A DNA stretch of 64,000 bases from Botryotinia globosa. Its lineage: Eukaryota > Ascomycota > Leotiomycetes > Helotiales > Sclerotiniaceae. The translations under genes and the position numbers were made by a program. The notes under the pieces were generated by a model. The model was not told where the DNA came from. It did not search any database and worked only from the letters and a program-made list of their open reading frames with translations. The stretch lies in contig RCSZ01000017.1 of assembly GCA_014898425.1 (NCBI GenBank), positions 806,001 through 870,000 on the forward strand. Reading direction: 5' to 3'. Below are positions 37,205 through 50,525 of the stretch, piece by piece (the first letter of the stretch is position 1; each line of letters opens with the position of its first letter).

Positions 37205-40200
37205 CTACAACTCATCTTTCTTAGTTTTTGTATCCACCATCTCCTCCAACGTTCTACTTTTCGTATTTCTACCCTCCGCACTCTCGTTTCCATTCACATT
37301 AATTCCCTTTCTCTTCTTATCAACAGCGGCGATCTCATCGTCATACAATGTCCACTCCGGTAGCTGTCTCCTTGCTCTATCCAACTTCGGTTCCTTGGTC
37401 AACGGGTTGTTACACAGATCAATCGTTCTCGCTTCTTTAAGACTCTCATCACTGCACCAAGTTTCACACCAAAGCCATTCTTGTGGTAAACTATGGATAG
37501 GAAGAACCTGTTGCATATGATTTGGCAGATCCTGATCCAAATTTGACAAACTATTTGGGTCTGCAGAGAGAGATTGATATTGTTGGCGGAGACGATCTCC
37601 TGCGGCAATCTGGCGGAATCGGCGGAGATCCACAACGTAAAGTGCACTAATATGGTATGGTAAGCCGCGAAGGAATTTCTCCCAATAGCCTTGCTTCCAG
37701 AAACGGAAACCCTCCATTTCGGTTCTGCTATCGCACATAGGAGTGAAGCCGTATGGTGCGCCTTGAAGATCATGATTTACGAGCTCGATCATATCTGTAC
37801 GAACGATTTGATCGGCGTCCACAAAGATAACCTTATCCAGGGACAATGGGAAAAGAACATCCAAGAAGAGGATTTTGTAGCCCCAGATCTCACGCTGCTT
37901 CTCAGTTTGTCCTCGGAGCCAATGAGGCCATTTATACGTTACCATTTCGTATTTGAAGCCATATTCTGCGGCAAGATGAGGAATGAAATCTTTGAAAGAT
38001 GGGGATAAAAATTGTTCAATGAACCAGAATTTTACCGTGTGCTTCGTGTTCTTCATGACACTGACCATCATGATATTCAGCATACGCTCATAAAGATGAC
38101 CGCTAGCAACAGAAAAGATGTTGATCTCGGCCTGCTCTTCCACCGCTACTGCAGCTTTAGTTTTGCTACCTAAGATACCTTGGGCGAAGTTTAATCCTCG
38201 GGAGACGTAATCCATTGCAGATTCAACCTTAGCTTCGAGGACATCTTCTCCTTCCATACCAGGCTTGCGAGAAAGACGAGGATATAAAGTGGCTCCTTGA
38301 AAGCTCATGAGAACAACTTCTGTGGTATTATCACCAGGAACAGGCGCCCATCCCTTTGAGCCTATGCTATCGATCTTAAATATTTCGGAGGTTCTTCCAC
38401 TCTGTAGATCAATCTTATAAAATCCAGGATTAGCTTTGAATTGAAAGTATCCTAGGTTAGACATTATTATGGTATCGGCAAAATGTGGGTCTCTTTCGGT
38501 TCCTAGAATGAGCTGTGCTCCGCGAGGAGGACTTCCAGATGGCATGTCCCTCGAGTGACCTTCAATGAGAATATGTTCAAGCTCATATAACGCATCTACA
38601 TCAGCCTTGATAGAGCTGAGTTTGATGTTATCTGGATCGTGGATGGAAACTTTAGGGGCGACTAGCCATGCTGGTGGTATATCCAATTTGACAGTGAACA
38701 ATGCCTCCTGTGGCACACCGGTAAACGAGGCACCAGGGTCAATCAATGCACCTTCGTCGTCAAAATTAGGCTTCGAATCTAGAACATATCTATAAAACCT
38801 CTTGACTGGAAGCTCTTGAAGACGTTCTTTGGGGTTTAAGAACATCTTAAGATAAACTCCTTCAAGTTCAGATATAGCCTTCACGATTGGAACCCACTTC
38901 TGCCCTTGTTCACTAGCTGGATCGATAGTGACAGTCATATGTATGGTTGCAGTTGACGAATCTCCTATTTCGATAGATGTATAAGAAGAGTTCCAAACGT
39001 CGAACGCATTGATTCTATGAGTTGGTGCCTGCTCAAATATGCCATCTGGTGTATCTGATACAGATGACAACGCAACCATCGAGGAAATTTTGGCACCGGC
39101 CAAAGGATCAGCAATCTTATCTGACAATCCAAGACTCTGCATAGCAGCATGAACAGGAGTTATGCGTTTGGCACGTTCATATGAGATCAACTGCTCAAAG
39201 TCTTCTTGGTTAAGTTCGGAACCAGCAGGTATTGGCCCAACAAGCCGTCCATTAAGCACGATTGCATTTTCACCTGGTGATACGCCCGCAGCTCGGACCA
39301 ATGGACCAGCTTCCCTCCAATAAGTCCTTGCGGAATCTTGAATCGTAAGATCCAACTCAGGTCCTTCAGGGCTCACTAAACTAGGCAAAATTTGTGCGTC
39401 CACAAGTGGTTTGTCTGACTTCTTCTGGATATGTGAAAACAAATAGGTGCTAAAATCCGCTGATTTCATTTCACTGGGAGAATTATGGAGAATGGTAATC
39501 TCGAGAGCTGGAACAGATTCCCGAAATGTAGCCGCAGATAAAAGAAGGTCCAAACCAGAAGCAGATGATAAATCTGCTACCAAAATCATGTGAGCCCAAT
39601 CTTCCTTAGGAGATGCCGAGTCTGATACAATCTTAGGCAATTTGGAAAGAACATTGCCATGTTGCTTGGATAGAGTGGTAATATCAACTATCTTCAAATT
39701 TTTGTCGCTTTCCGGAACAATAAGGGAGTTTCGTCGTGGCGTTGCTTCGGAGAGGAAGAAGTCTGGGATGTAAGATTCTTGGGTAAATATCTCGTTGAAA
39801 ACTCCCTGCTGAATAACTTGCAAGTCTGCAGTGAGTCGCTGAACCATTGCTTGCAACCAATTTTCGTCTCTGTGGAGCGCGGCTCCGTCTACGAAGATTG
39901 GTGGAAAGTCGCCGTTTGCAGAGAGTCTTGTGGTCCAGCGGCCGGCAGCATCAATTTGATCATTGTAACGATCTGACTTCAGTAAGTCTACAAGAGGAAT
40001 TGCTATCTTCTCGGCTCGGGCCTCCCGACCCTCGATAGCGGCTTGGAAAGACTTTTCAGTAGGGCTAGCTGCCCCATTAATAACGGAAGCCTCAAGATAA
40101 GCAATAGCTCCAGAGAGTCCATAAACATCTAAAAGATAATACAAGACTCTTGTTTGCTCTACAGCGGCAGGAGAAGTGGTGATTGGAACAAGCCCAATAT

Positions 40201-41783
40201 GAAGGACTAACTTCCTTTTGACGAAGCTTGCAAGTGTTTCAGCGACGAGCGCAACATCTTCTATTGTGCTGAAATCAACTGGTATAACCAAGTTGAAAAT
40301 TTCCTTACGGACTGAGGGCAGCTGGCCAGGATATGTTCTTTGCAGTAAAGCGCCAAGAGTCTCGGGAAATTCTTGGTATCTTTTATCCTTTTCGATGTCA
40401 TTCAACCACATGATAACATTACCTCCCTCAATCTCATCTCTCCAATCAAACCTTTGAACGTCTCCATCACTCTTAGCTTCGGAAATGCTGGAATGAGAAA
40501 GCAACTGAACCGCTTCAGGTCCTGTCATGCCAAGATCACGAACACCATTGATCAGTCTTCTTTCCTTTCGTAAGATATCGAGGATACTTATAGCATCAAT
40601 CTGACGATCAATCATCTGTACACCATTCACCCACCATACGTTGATGCCTGCGGGGACCAATTTGCCGCGGTTATAATTGTGCTCCGCAACGAAGTCGGAA
40701 GAGACGTTGTGGGAAGCTATAGCACTGGAATGTTTTGGAAAGTCTTGTGAAAGCTTAACGAGGGAATTAAATGGGTTTTCACTCTGCATAATGAAACTAG
40801 ATGCTTTGAGCCCCAGTGAAGAAAGTTCTGATGTGGATAGGGGCTTGAGATCAGCTACCTCCTCGTCTTCAAACTTGACTTTGGCCTCGGTCTTGGATTT
40901 CGTTGTTCCCTCGTCATCTTTGCGATCATCAATAACGATATAGTCAGTTCTTTTAAGGGCGAGCTCTACACCATAGCCCGGAATCATGAGAGGCTTATTC
41001 GAGCCAGCATCGATCGCTCGCCTATGACGGAGACGATAAGATGTTTTACCTTCACGGGCAGTTTTAACCAAGGTTTTGTGGAATAAACCAAATGTTGAGG
41101 ATGTTATATCAGCATATAAGATGGAATGGGGTCCCGCAGGGTTCCCGAGAACATAGTCAAATGGTAGTTCTTGTGTTTGTCTGTAAGCTAATGATTAGCC
41201 GCTTGATGATTTCACTCGATCACTCAAAACTTACGAATCGCCAGTCACTATTCCATGAGGCTCATTCAATGTAGGAGAACAATACTGATGGCCATTGAAG
41301 AGCACCCATGTTGGACAGGATGAATCTTGCTCTGTCTGTATAGAGGCCTCTGCGGCAGTGTGGTAATATTGGAATTGTGCTTCAATACGCGGTGCAGCTA
41401 CTCTCATTGACAATGCAAGCTTGTATGATGAAAGCGCCTCCGGATCCAGATGACCATCTTCTGTCAGAACTTTTATAAATTTGTCATATAGGTCTTTGTC
41501 GGTGGATGCTTTTGCAAAATAGCCGTCTGCAATCCGGTCAAGGAGAGGAAAGTACGAGGATACATTTTCTGTTGCGGCAGTTTCTCTACACGAATATCAG
41601 TATAGCTAGAAAGGTACTTTAGAGGGATTTAACATACAGCAGCTCAAGGAGATATGGGGCTGAGGGAAAGGATGTTTGCAAGCCAACATTGATGGATGGG
41701 CTAGCGGAAACACAGATGGAATGAAGATATGTAGATGCCAATAGGGCTCCCGAGAGTCCCCATGGCAAAGTGAAGCCTCCCAT
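37205..41783 (-). CDS. UDP-glucose:glycoprotein glucosyltransferase
   Basis: Three exons (41638-41783, 41235-41585, 37205-41180) with 52- and 54-bp introns give 1,490 residues, the usual size. The enzyme works in the ER lumen, re-glucosylating N-glycans of misfolded glycoproteins so that calnexin retains them. A signal peptide is present (residues 1-~27, LSGALLASTYLHSICVSAS). The long middle holds the thioredoxin-like folding-sensor domains. The GT24 catalytic domain is at the C-terminal end: FSVASGHLYERMLNIMMVSV, WFIEQFLSPSFKD, FLDVLFPLSLDKVIFVDADQ (DxD motif at ~1287), SALYVVDLRRFR and SLPQEWLWCETWC. The protein ends in KDEL, the ER retrieval signal. It is transcribed divergently from coatomer alpha. 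Kre5-type relatives share the domain but usually lack so clear a catalytic part. Confidence 0.97.
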
Positions 41784-42453
41784 CTTGACTGTAGAGTTCT
41801 AAAACCTTCGGCTGGGTGTTGAAAGACGCTCCTCTATGCAGTCTTTCATAGGGAGCTTCCCCAAGCTAGAGATAAGGCTAATAAGGCTAACGATGGTAGA
41901 CAACTCTTTGGAGCTGTTGTCCGCCTGAAGATCAAGACAAAAGAAACTTTACGATGTATGATCAAATTTGAGACATGAGTAGCATAAATATCATAAACAA
42001 AAATCACTTGAAAAACTCCTTGCTCGTTAAATATGAAGATGTTGTAGACGAGGCTGACTAGAATTGAGGTCTTATCGCATTCCCCTCAAGGGACAGATTT
42101 CCATAATCTAGAGCTCCAACCAAAAGTGGTTCAGGGATTGTTTCGAGCTCCTGTGGCTGGTGAAGCTTTTGGTGCTAATTGGGTGGCAGCCTTGTCAATT
42201 GAGTGTGTTGATGCCTTATTTGCGGGAAACAGCAACGTCGCATTTCACACGCTTCGATGTTTAATACCATATCCTCCTGTACTTTACCTTAATTTCAAAC
42301 AAACCACCGGATATCTTTTCTTCTTACGTCTTTCTCCAGAATACTGTGCACTATACTTGAGAAAGTGTCATATCAGGAGAAGATTAATTTAATTCGCCCA
42401 GTTACTTGATGCGCAACGTATAGGGCTGTTCGTCATTCAGAGCATCGGTCAAC
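41784..42453. promoter_or_regulatory. Shared divergent promoter, UGGT and coatomer alpha
   Basis: 670 bp between two divergent start codons. No TATA box or clear unfolded-protein-response element was recognised by eye. An open frame at 42126-42392 is probably chance. Confidence 0.7.
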
Positions 42454-45400
42454 ATGGCATCTAATTCCAATTCCTCCCCTACGATGCTGACGAAGGTATG
42501 TCGCGACCTCTTACCCTGAAACTGAGAAGCTCGTCCAATGGGGTAATAATACTGACACGTGTATAAGTTCGAGTCGAAATCTTCCAGAGCAAAGGGCATT
42601 GCTTTCCATCCTAAACGGTTCGTTCACAAATTCAATGCGCAACACCTGTACCTAACTATATTCATAGGCCATGGATTCTAGTTTCTTTACATTCTTCGAC
42701 CATTCAACTATGGGATTATCGCATGGGAACATTGATTGATAGATTTGAAGAGCATGATGGGCCAGTTCGAGGAATTGACTTCCACAAGACACAACCCCTC
42801 TTTGTCTCTGGTGGTGATGATTACAAGATCAAGGTTTGGTCATTGCAGACTCGCAGATGTCTGTTTACCTTGAATGGTCATCTAGATTATGTTCGCACAG
42901 TTTTCTTTCATCATGAGCTTCCTTGGATCATTTCCAGTTCGGACGATCAAACTATTAGAATATGGAACTGGCAGAATCGCTCTCTAAGTAAGCTGGGAAT
43001 GGCTCAACATTGTATTCGCATACGATACTAATATTCTTTTCAGTTTGCACAATGACTGGCCACAATCATTACACAATGTGCGCTCAATTCCATCCCAAAG
43101 ACGATTTGGTAGTTTCTGCATCCCTTGATCAATCAGTTCGGGTTTGGGATATTTCAGGCTTGCGAAAGAAGCACTCGGCGCCAACTTCGATGACTTTCGA
43201 AGACCAGATGTCAAGAGGGAACCAGGCCCAAGCAGATATGTTTGGAAATACCGATGCTGTAGTCAAATTCGTACTCGAAGGACACGATAGAGGCGTGAAT
43301 TGGGTAGCTTTCCATCCAACCTTACCTCTGATCGTATCTGCTGGTGATGATCGACTTGTGAAGTTATGGCGAATGAGCGAAACAAAGGCATGGGAAGTTG
43401 ATACCTGCCGGGGGCATTTCCAAAACGCATCTGGATGCTTATTCCACCCTCATCAGGACTTGATCTTGTCAGTTGGCGAAGATAAGACTATCCGAGTTTG
43501 GGATCTCAATAAACGTACATCAGTGCAGTCATTCAAGCGAGAGAATGATAGATTTTGGGTCATTGCAGCTCACCCTGAGATAAACCTTTTCGCTGCTGGA
43601 CACGATAATGGTGTCATGGTATTCAAACTTGAGCGAGAACGTCCTGCATCTGCCTTCTATCAGAACAACCTCTTTTACATCACCAAGGATAAACATGTCA
43701 AATCTTATGATTTCCAAAAGAATATTGAAAGTCCAACACTATTGACCTTGAAGAAACTCGGAAGCCCTTGGGTCCCACCTAGATCACTTTCCTATAATCC
43801 AGCCGAAAGAGCTGTCTTGGTCACTTCTCCTGCAGATGGCGGTTCATATGAACTCATCAATCTTCCTCGAGATGGAGCCGGTTCAATGGATTCAAACGAC
43901 ACAAAGCGAGGCCAAGGTACTTCTGCTGTTTTTGTAGCACGAAATAGATTCGCCGTTTTTAATGCTACAACTCAACAAATCGATATTAAAGATCTTTCCA
44001 ACTCCACAACCAAGACCATCAAGCCTCCAAATGGAACTACCGACATCTACTTTGGTGGAACCGGTAATCTTTTGTTGATCACCCCTACTGCCGTTCATTT
44101 ATATGATATCCAGCAAAAGAAAGCAACCGCTGAACTTGCTGTATCGGGTGTCAAGTATGTTGTCTGGTCTAACGACGGTTTGTACGCAGCTCTCTTGAGC
44201 AAGCATAATGTCACGATTGTTACAAAATCTTTAGAACAAGTCAGCACCCTTCATGAAACCATCCGCATCAAGAGTGCAACCTGGGACGATGCAGGCGTTC
44301 TTCTTTACTCAACTTTGAATCACATTAAATACACTTTATTGAACGGCGACAATGGTATTGTTCGCACTCTCGATCAAACCGTCTATCTTGTCAGAGTCAA
44401 GGCACGTACTATGTACTGTTTGGACCGAGGTGCAAAGCCAAAGATTCTGAATATTGATCCTACTGAGTATCGTTTCAAGCTTGCCCTTGTGAAGCGAAAC
44501 TACGAGGAGATGTTGCAGATCATCAAGAATTCCAGTCTGGTCGGTCAAAGTATCATCTCTTATTTGCAAAAGAAGGGTTACCCAGAGATTGCTTTACAAT
44601 TCGTACAAGATCCACAAACTCGATTTGAATTGGCAATCGAGTGTGGTAATTTGGAAGTCGCAGTTGAGATGGCCAAGCAATTAGACCGACCAAAGTTGTG
44701 GTCCAGATTAACAGCGGAAGCCTTAGCTCACGGTAATCACCAGATTGTCGAGATGACATATCAGAAGTTGCGACAATTTGACAAATTGTCGTTCCTATAT
44801 CTGGCCACTGGAGACGAAGCAAAACTAACGAGAATGGCCAAAATTGCGGAACATCGTGGCGACTTCACTGCCCGTTTCCAGAACGCTTTATATCTCGGAG
44901 ATGTTCAGGATAGGATACAGATGTTCAAGGAGATTGACCTCTGTAAGTTTCCATTAAACACGTCACTACTCACATACGAAATACTAATCCAGATTAGATC
45001 CACTTGCTTACATGACTGCGAAATCACATGGCCTTACAGAAGAATGCGAATCAATTCTTGAGGCTACTGGCCTCACCGAAGATCAAATCACATTGCCTAC
45101 CCTCGGATCGCCACTTACCCCTCCCAAGCCTGTCATCCCTACCTTCAAGGCAAACTGGCCAACAAAGGCAACTTCGCAATCTTTCTTCGAGAAAGCCCTC
45201 CTTGGTCAGGTCGAGGGACTCTCTCTAGAAGATGAACCTTCCGCTGCTGCAAACGGATTTGGCTTTGACGAAGCTGGAAATGATGAAGCCAAGACTGGTG
45301 CTCTTATTGAGGCCGATGATGATGATGAAGATGCTGCAGGATGGGATATGGGTGACGATATCGTCCCCGAGGTTGAGAATGACTTTGTCAATGTTGATAG

Positions 45401-46427
45401 TGCAGAGGCTGGCGCTGGTAGCAGTGAGGCTGATTTATGGGCTCGCAACTCTCCTATCGCTGCTGATCACGTTGCTGGCGGTTCTTTCGAAACTGCAATG
45501 CAATTACTCAATCGTCAACTTGGCGCCGTCAACTTCGAGCCTTTGAAACCTAGATTCATGGAGATTTACCAAGCATCAAAGACTTACCTCCCAGCGTCCG
45601 CAAGTCTTTCGCCTTTGGTCAATTATGTTCGACGAACAGTTGATGAGACAGATCCTCGTAAGGTTCTTCCTATCATACCACGAGATATTGAATCGTTAGC
45701 AACCATCGACTTACAAAAAGGATACGATGCCATGCGACAAAACAAACTTGAAGATGGCGCTACTATTTTCAAGGGTATCCTTCATGCTCTGCTTGTGAAC
45801 GCTGTCTCAACCGCTTCCGAGGTATCAGAGGCAAAGAAACTCATCACGACAGCATCAGAATATAGTATAGCGATGGCTATCGAAATTTCAAGGCGGAAGA
45901 TTGGAACTGCTGATGAAATTTCAAAATCACCAGAGAAACTCAAGCGCAGTTTGGAATTGTCAGCTTATTTCACTATTCCCAAGTTGGAGGTTGTTCATAG
46001 ACAATTAGCTTTAACGAGTGCGATGAAATTGGCTTTCACCAGCAAGAACTATAACTCCGCGTTGAGCTTCGCCAACAGGATGTTAGCAAACGGTGGAAGT
46101 GCAAAGGTTCTTGAGAATGTAAGCAGCCCCCCCCCCCCCCCCCCCCCATCACTATTTAATGATATCAACTGACAAGAATTTTAGGCTCGTAAGATTAAGG
46201 CCAATTGTGAACGCAATCCCAACGATACCCATGAGATTGAGTTTGATCAATTTGCTGAATTCGATGTCTGTGCTGCCTCACACACACCAATTTACTCTGG
46301 CTCTCCATTCGAAGTTTGCGCATTTGATGGTAGCAAATATCAAGCTAAGTATAAGGGCGCTGTCTGTGCAGTATGTGGTGTCTGTGAGGTTGGTAAGAAT
46401 GGAAGTGGATTGAAGCTTGTTGCGTAA
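42454..46427 (+). CDS. Coatomer (COPI) subunit alpha
   Basis: Six exons: 42454-42495, 42568-42617, 42668-42987, 43044-44942, 44998-46118, 46185-46427. They sum to 1,225 codons (1,224 residues), normal for the family. The start is fixed by [20 protein letters not shown] spread over the first two exons. The N-terminal ~330 residues are WD40 repeats ([42 protein letters not shown]) that bind KKxx retrieval signals; a second propeller and an alpha-solenoid follow; an acidic linker ([16 protein letters not shown]) precedes the C-terminal domain that binds epsilon-COP. The last exon has paired cysteines (CAVCGVC). Function: coat of Golgi-to-ER vesicles. Intron 2 has an unusual donor GTTCGT; intron 5 contains a 21-base C run. 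Confidence 0.97.
46127..46147 (+). repeat. Poly(C) tract of 21 in intron 5 of coatomer alpha
   Basis: A run of 21 C directly after the donor GTAAGCAG. Its length is probably polymorphic and its exact count uncertain in any assembly. Confidence 0.95.
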
Positions 46428-47098
46428 GTGCAATGGTGGCATGAATTTAGGGTGGTGCAGGATGATTGAGATATCTTTTGGTTGAGGTGATAAAATTCAT
46501 ATTGGAGTTCGAGGAAAAATTATGCCGTTAAATTAGTTGATGAATGTAGAACGTTGTTCTTGGCTGCTCAGTTACAAATGGAGATTATGTAGTTGTATTC
46601 CAAGTTTAGATGATGATTGTTGATGTACAAAATTGTGCTTGTTGAGTGGCAAGTCTGATTGTCTGGGTAGTGAACACAACCTCAGAGAAAAATGTCTATG
46701 GAATCGAAATCTCGAGATCCAATTATTGGTTGGATCAACTGGAATACTTCTTAGAAAATTAGATTAGAGCGAGTCCTACACAGGAGCAACACTCAAGCTC
46801 ACAACAATCGAACCAACGAATCTGGGTTGGAGATTGACGGGTTTAATGGTAGCACTGGCGATACTAAAATTTCATGGGCAAAATGTTCCCGTTTCAAATT
46901 TCTAATCTCACTTCTTTGTCTCTCCGTTTTCACATGATGCCGCTCTCATAAACCTTGCAATGCTCTCTATATCCCATTTCTTCAATACATTAATGCTCGT
47001 TATCTTCTCTTCCCTCATCTCTCTTCCTTCTCCCAGTTTTACTTTCTCCAATTCATCTATACAAGCATCCTGCAAACTCAGCATTCTAAATCAGAAAG
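46428..47098. other. Convergent 3' flanks
   Basis: Region between the ends of coatomer alpha (plus) and the membrane-protein gene (minus); the open plus-strand frame from 46960 overlaps the latter's last exon and is a shadow. Confidence 0.6.
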
Positions 47099-48088
47099 CT
47101 ACTCCCTACTCAACAGAGGCGATGTCTCTCCTGCAGCAGCTTCTTCATCCACATTCACGTCTGTCCCTGCTAGCCCTGCATTCACATTCGGTTCGGATCT
47201 CCGACTTGTTTTGACATCGTAAATAGCGAAGGCGAGAGTAGAGTAGAAGAGGAAACTATTATGGGGTGAAGGGGCTTAGATTAGTTTTGGATGGGGTGTA
47301 GATTTGTTATTAGGACTCTATCAAATAGCACAGAAGGAAAACAAAAAAAGGGTAATATGGTAGAAATGAGAAAATAGGTGAAACGAACGAAAAAGGAGGA
47401 GGAAATACATACGGTAAGCCAAGAAAACTAATAATCGCCTGTGCAATTCGGGGCGTTCGTGATTGCGGTTGATTATAGGAGTAATGGACGGGTCCAAAGA
47501 TGCTATCCTATTATTCCATGAAGTTTGATTAGCTCGGGGGTTTACCACCTAGTACGAATTTATACAAATTCCTTTTCTCTCCTCTCCTCTTTCCGTTTTT
47601 CTATCCTCATACAGACTCTCCAAAGCAGAAAAGTAAAACTTACAAAAAGTAACCAGAGCCAAACCGCACTTGCAAAACCGCTCTTTGCCACTTCTAACCA
47701 GACCATAAATTCTTTACTAATATCCCCACTATTTCCTCCTCGTTGAGTGATGATAATGAACAATATCGAAGCGGAGAAAAAGGCGTTTGAGAGGGAGTTT
47801 CTGGAATCTTTTATCAATGATCATGAGGGCGAGACACAGGAGGGGGACCAAAAAATAGGAAACGCAATGTTCATAGAGAATGAGTAAGTAGACATACACG
47901 AATTCATAAATCGTAAAATGAGCATCTATCGTTAAACACCAGAATGTGAATACTCCCGCGTGTATCATCACAGGGAACGCAATGAGTGCTTGGAAGACTC
48001 CGATCGTGTGAGCCATGTTTTGGCCGAGGGAGCGGGGTGCAGGACGGGCAGGGCGGGCAGGAGAAGGGGTGGGGGGTGGAGAGTTCAT
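47099..48088 (-). CDS. Small four-helix membrane protein
   Basis: Four exons (47898-48088, 47644-47800, 47413-47507, 47099-47255), lengths 191, 157, 95 and 157, exactly 200 codons; all introns have good GTATGT/GTAAGT donors. The 199-residue protein begins with a Pro-rich cytosolic tail (MNSPPPTPSPARPARPAPRS). Four hydrophobic segments follow: VFQALIAFPVMIHAGVFTFW, SLSNAFFSASILFIIIT, SGFASAVWLWLLFDSIFGPV and AIISFLGLPFLFYSTLAFAI. It ends in an acidic tail with SPLLSRE, a dileucine-type sorting signal seen in vacuolar or endosomal proteins. Four helices with short loops recall MARVEL-like proteins, but the family is not recognised. Without splicing only fragments are visible, so automated calls may be wrong here. 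Confidence 0.8.
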
Positions 48089-48886
48089 GGTGGAGGAATC
48101 GCGTTGTATGGAAGGGAGAGGGGCCTAGGATATATCGATAGTTTGTATGAAAGGAGAAAAGATAGTGTAAATCCTAGATGACAGAAATACAAAATGACAG
48201 TTCAAAAATCGCGTGAACAAAAAGAAATTGATGGTTTTCTTTCGTCTACGCGAGTATGATATATGTACATATTTGCCAATCCCTCATTTTCAATCAATCT
48301 CGCGTCTTGCCAAGTGAAGCAGGCATAATTTACACGAAGAAGAACAGGGGGAAACGGCACAGCCGATGATATGGGAAAACGTGGTAGCCTGATGCTCGGT
48401 TAACGTGATTGGTGCTTATGAAGGAGCCTGATCTCGGGAGTGTGTGATTGGTTTATATGGTGAAGCCTAGAATATACGTACGAGATAGACTGGTGAAACA
48501 GATTGTATGTATTATGTTCGGTGGGATTGTAATCATTGTATTGAGGAAATTTTGGGTTCGGAAGGAATTGTTTGCTAAATGAGTGGGATTTGTTTGACAT
48601 AAAACCTTTCTCGTCAAGCAAATTGCATTGCGATACATAATACAATTCGAATACCTTTCCGAGTCAGGATATTTAACTAAATACAGATGTTCCTTCTTAG
48701 GGTCGTTCCCCAAATTTTTTATGTCTGTTGGCATGCGAGGTGTTTTCCCATCTTGATGCTGGTGATATTATCGGCAATATCCTCCAACAAGCTTTCATCC
48801 GACGGCTCATTAACTGCAGAGTTTTAACAATGCGAGTATTAAGAATATAACGTTCTAATTTTTCCATCATTCAAAAAATTTCATGC
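48089..48886. other. Intergenic
   Basis: Promoter of the membrane-protein gene and 3' flank of the DPH7-like gene; no other gene seen. Confidence 0.5.
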
Positions 48887-50525
48887 TCAAAGAGCCTCAA
48901 CTCCAGCTGCAATCTCGTCGATCTCATCATTACCCCCCTCCACAAATTTATAGACACCCAACTGTCGCTTGTTAAAACACGTGCTAACGAAAATCATCTC
49001 TTCATTCGTGATAGTAGGTTGTACTTTTTTCGGTGTGCCACTCAGTCGTCTCTTATTGAAATAGGAGCTTAGAAATACCAGACCTCCATCTCTTCTACCA
49101 GGCTGAACTGCGCTGGCATAACATAATTGAGATTTGTTGGTTGGGTTTGGCCATTTGGGAATTTCGATGTTAATGGATGCAAGGACTTTAACGCTCCAGA
49201 TGCTATCCTTTCGTTCTACTTTTAGGGTTTTTGCGCCGACTTCCATGCATGACGCTAGTACTTGGAAAGAAATATCGTCGCTGGACTCAATTCTGGATTC
49301 GTTTTCGGTTGGTCTGGGATATTCGTGGAGGAATTCAAGTCGGTATGCTCCACCTCCAACATCCAAATCTGCTACAACATCGATTGGTGTTTCCTCTGCA
49401 AGCTGATCGTACGTTACTGGGCCATGGGACCATTCCATGACAATGACTCTGACTTTGTTGTCATAACTACCAGTTAAGAGAATCCATCTTTTACCCCCGC
49501 ATGGTAATGGTAAAATAGAGATAACAGCAGCATCATGCCCCGAGTATGACGTTTGTAAATTGAAATCAACATGGTTATCCCTATTACGGGGATTTCCTAG
49601 AATACAGGTTCGGAGTTTCGAATCATCGCCTCCTGAAAAGATCCCGTGGAAGTTTTCGAAAGATGTGTAAGGATGACAAGCCCAATAACAACAATATGCA
49701 TATTGAGGCTCCTCGCCAGAATATGGAATTTTCAAGGCATGCAATGATACTGGCGGTTCTTCCTTTCTCATATGTAAGTCCGAACCGTGTATCTTGCCGT
49801 ATATAGCGCCAGTAATGTTAAGTATCTGAACGACTCCGGTTGAAGCCGTTACAGCTAAAGATAGGTAGCCATCTGTGGATGTTGAAGGACACCATGCAAA
49901 ATAGGTGATCAAAACGGAATCATCAAATACTTTCCATGTATTGACGTGTTCGATATCGGGAGAAGTATCCTCATTAGTCGTTATTTTGAAGAGAGATATT
50001 CTGCCCGTACTGGAGGAAACTGCAAAATAATCTTGGTCGGTGGGACAGAAGTGAAGATCATAAATCGCACCATATGGATATGGACGTGATTGGCAAAGGG
50101 TCCTGATCATATCAGAGGTGACAAGAAGGACATAAGCTCGCGAATAATGCTTACAAGGAACCATCCTCAAGATGATATAGCATTACACTCCCATTTCTTT
50201 TTTGGAGAGTCGATGGGGGTTCTGATTGGTCTTTCGATTCTTCCGAAATAACATCGCTATCTTCCACCAAAACCAGTGGTTCGTGAGAATAATCGACTAA
50301 ACTCAAAGGAGCGGAAGAGATTATTCCTTCTTTATTGGGAAAAGAGTCTGTTTTCACAACAACTTCACTCGAAGCCTTCTCAACATTTACCCATGAGTCT
50401 GCGTCTTCCTTGTCTAACTCATAGGTACCAATGACGAACCATGAAGGGTTATTTGGCCAAAATTCTATGCAACTTGGAGGGAGGTCCAAGAGATCAGAAT
50501 CAAGGACTTCAATCTTTGAGGCCAT
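48887..50525 (-). CDS. DPH7-like diphthine methyltransferase (WD40)
   Basis: Two exons (50155-50525, 48887-50102) with a 52-bp intron; total 529 codons. In diphthamide synthesis on elongation factor 2, Dph7 removes the methyl ester from diphthine so that Dph6 can amidate it. The 528-residue protein is a WD-repeat propeller: SCIEFWPNNPSWFVIGTYEL at the start, GAIYDLHFCPTDQDYFAVSS, GIFSGGDDSKLRTCILG, YSGHDAAVISILPL, WILLTGSYDNKVRVIVMEW and DVGGGAYRLEF (the family's GGG-W/Y-R motif). A longer acidic insertion (residues ~50-110) interrupts the first blade. The last blade contains a repeated NKRRL/NKRQL segment. Identification rests on blade order and the GGGxxR motif; another small WD40 protein cannot be fully excluded. 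Confidence 0.8.

Noticed and set aside
46159..46413. 84-residue plus-strand frame
   Set aside because: Shifted frame over the last exon of coatomer alpha, whose correct frame gives the conserved CAVCGVC end.
46960..47214. 84-residue plus-strand frame
   Set aside because: Overlaps exon 4 of the spliced minus-strand membrane protein, which is better supported.
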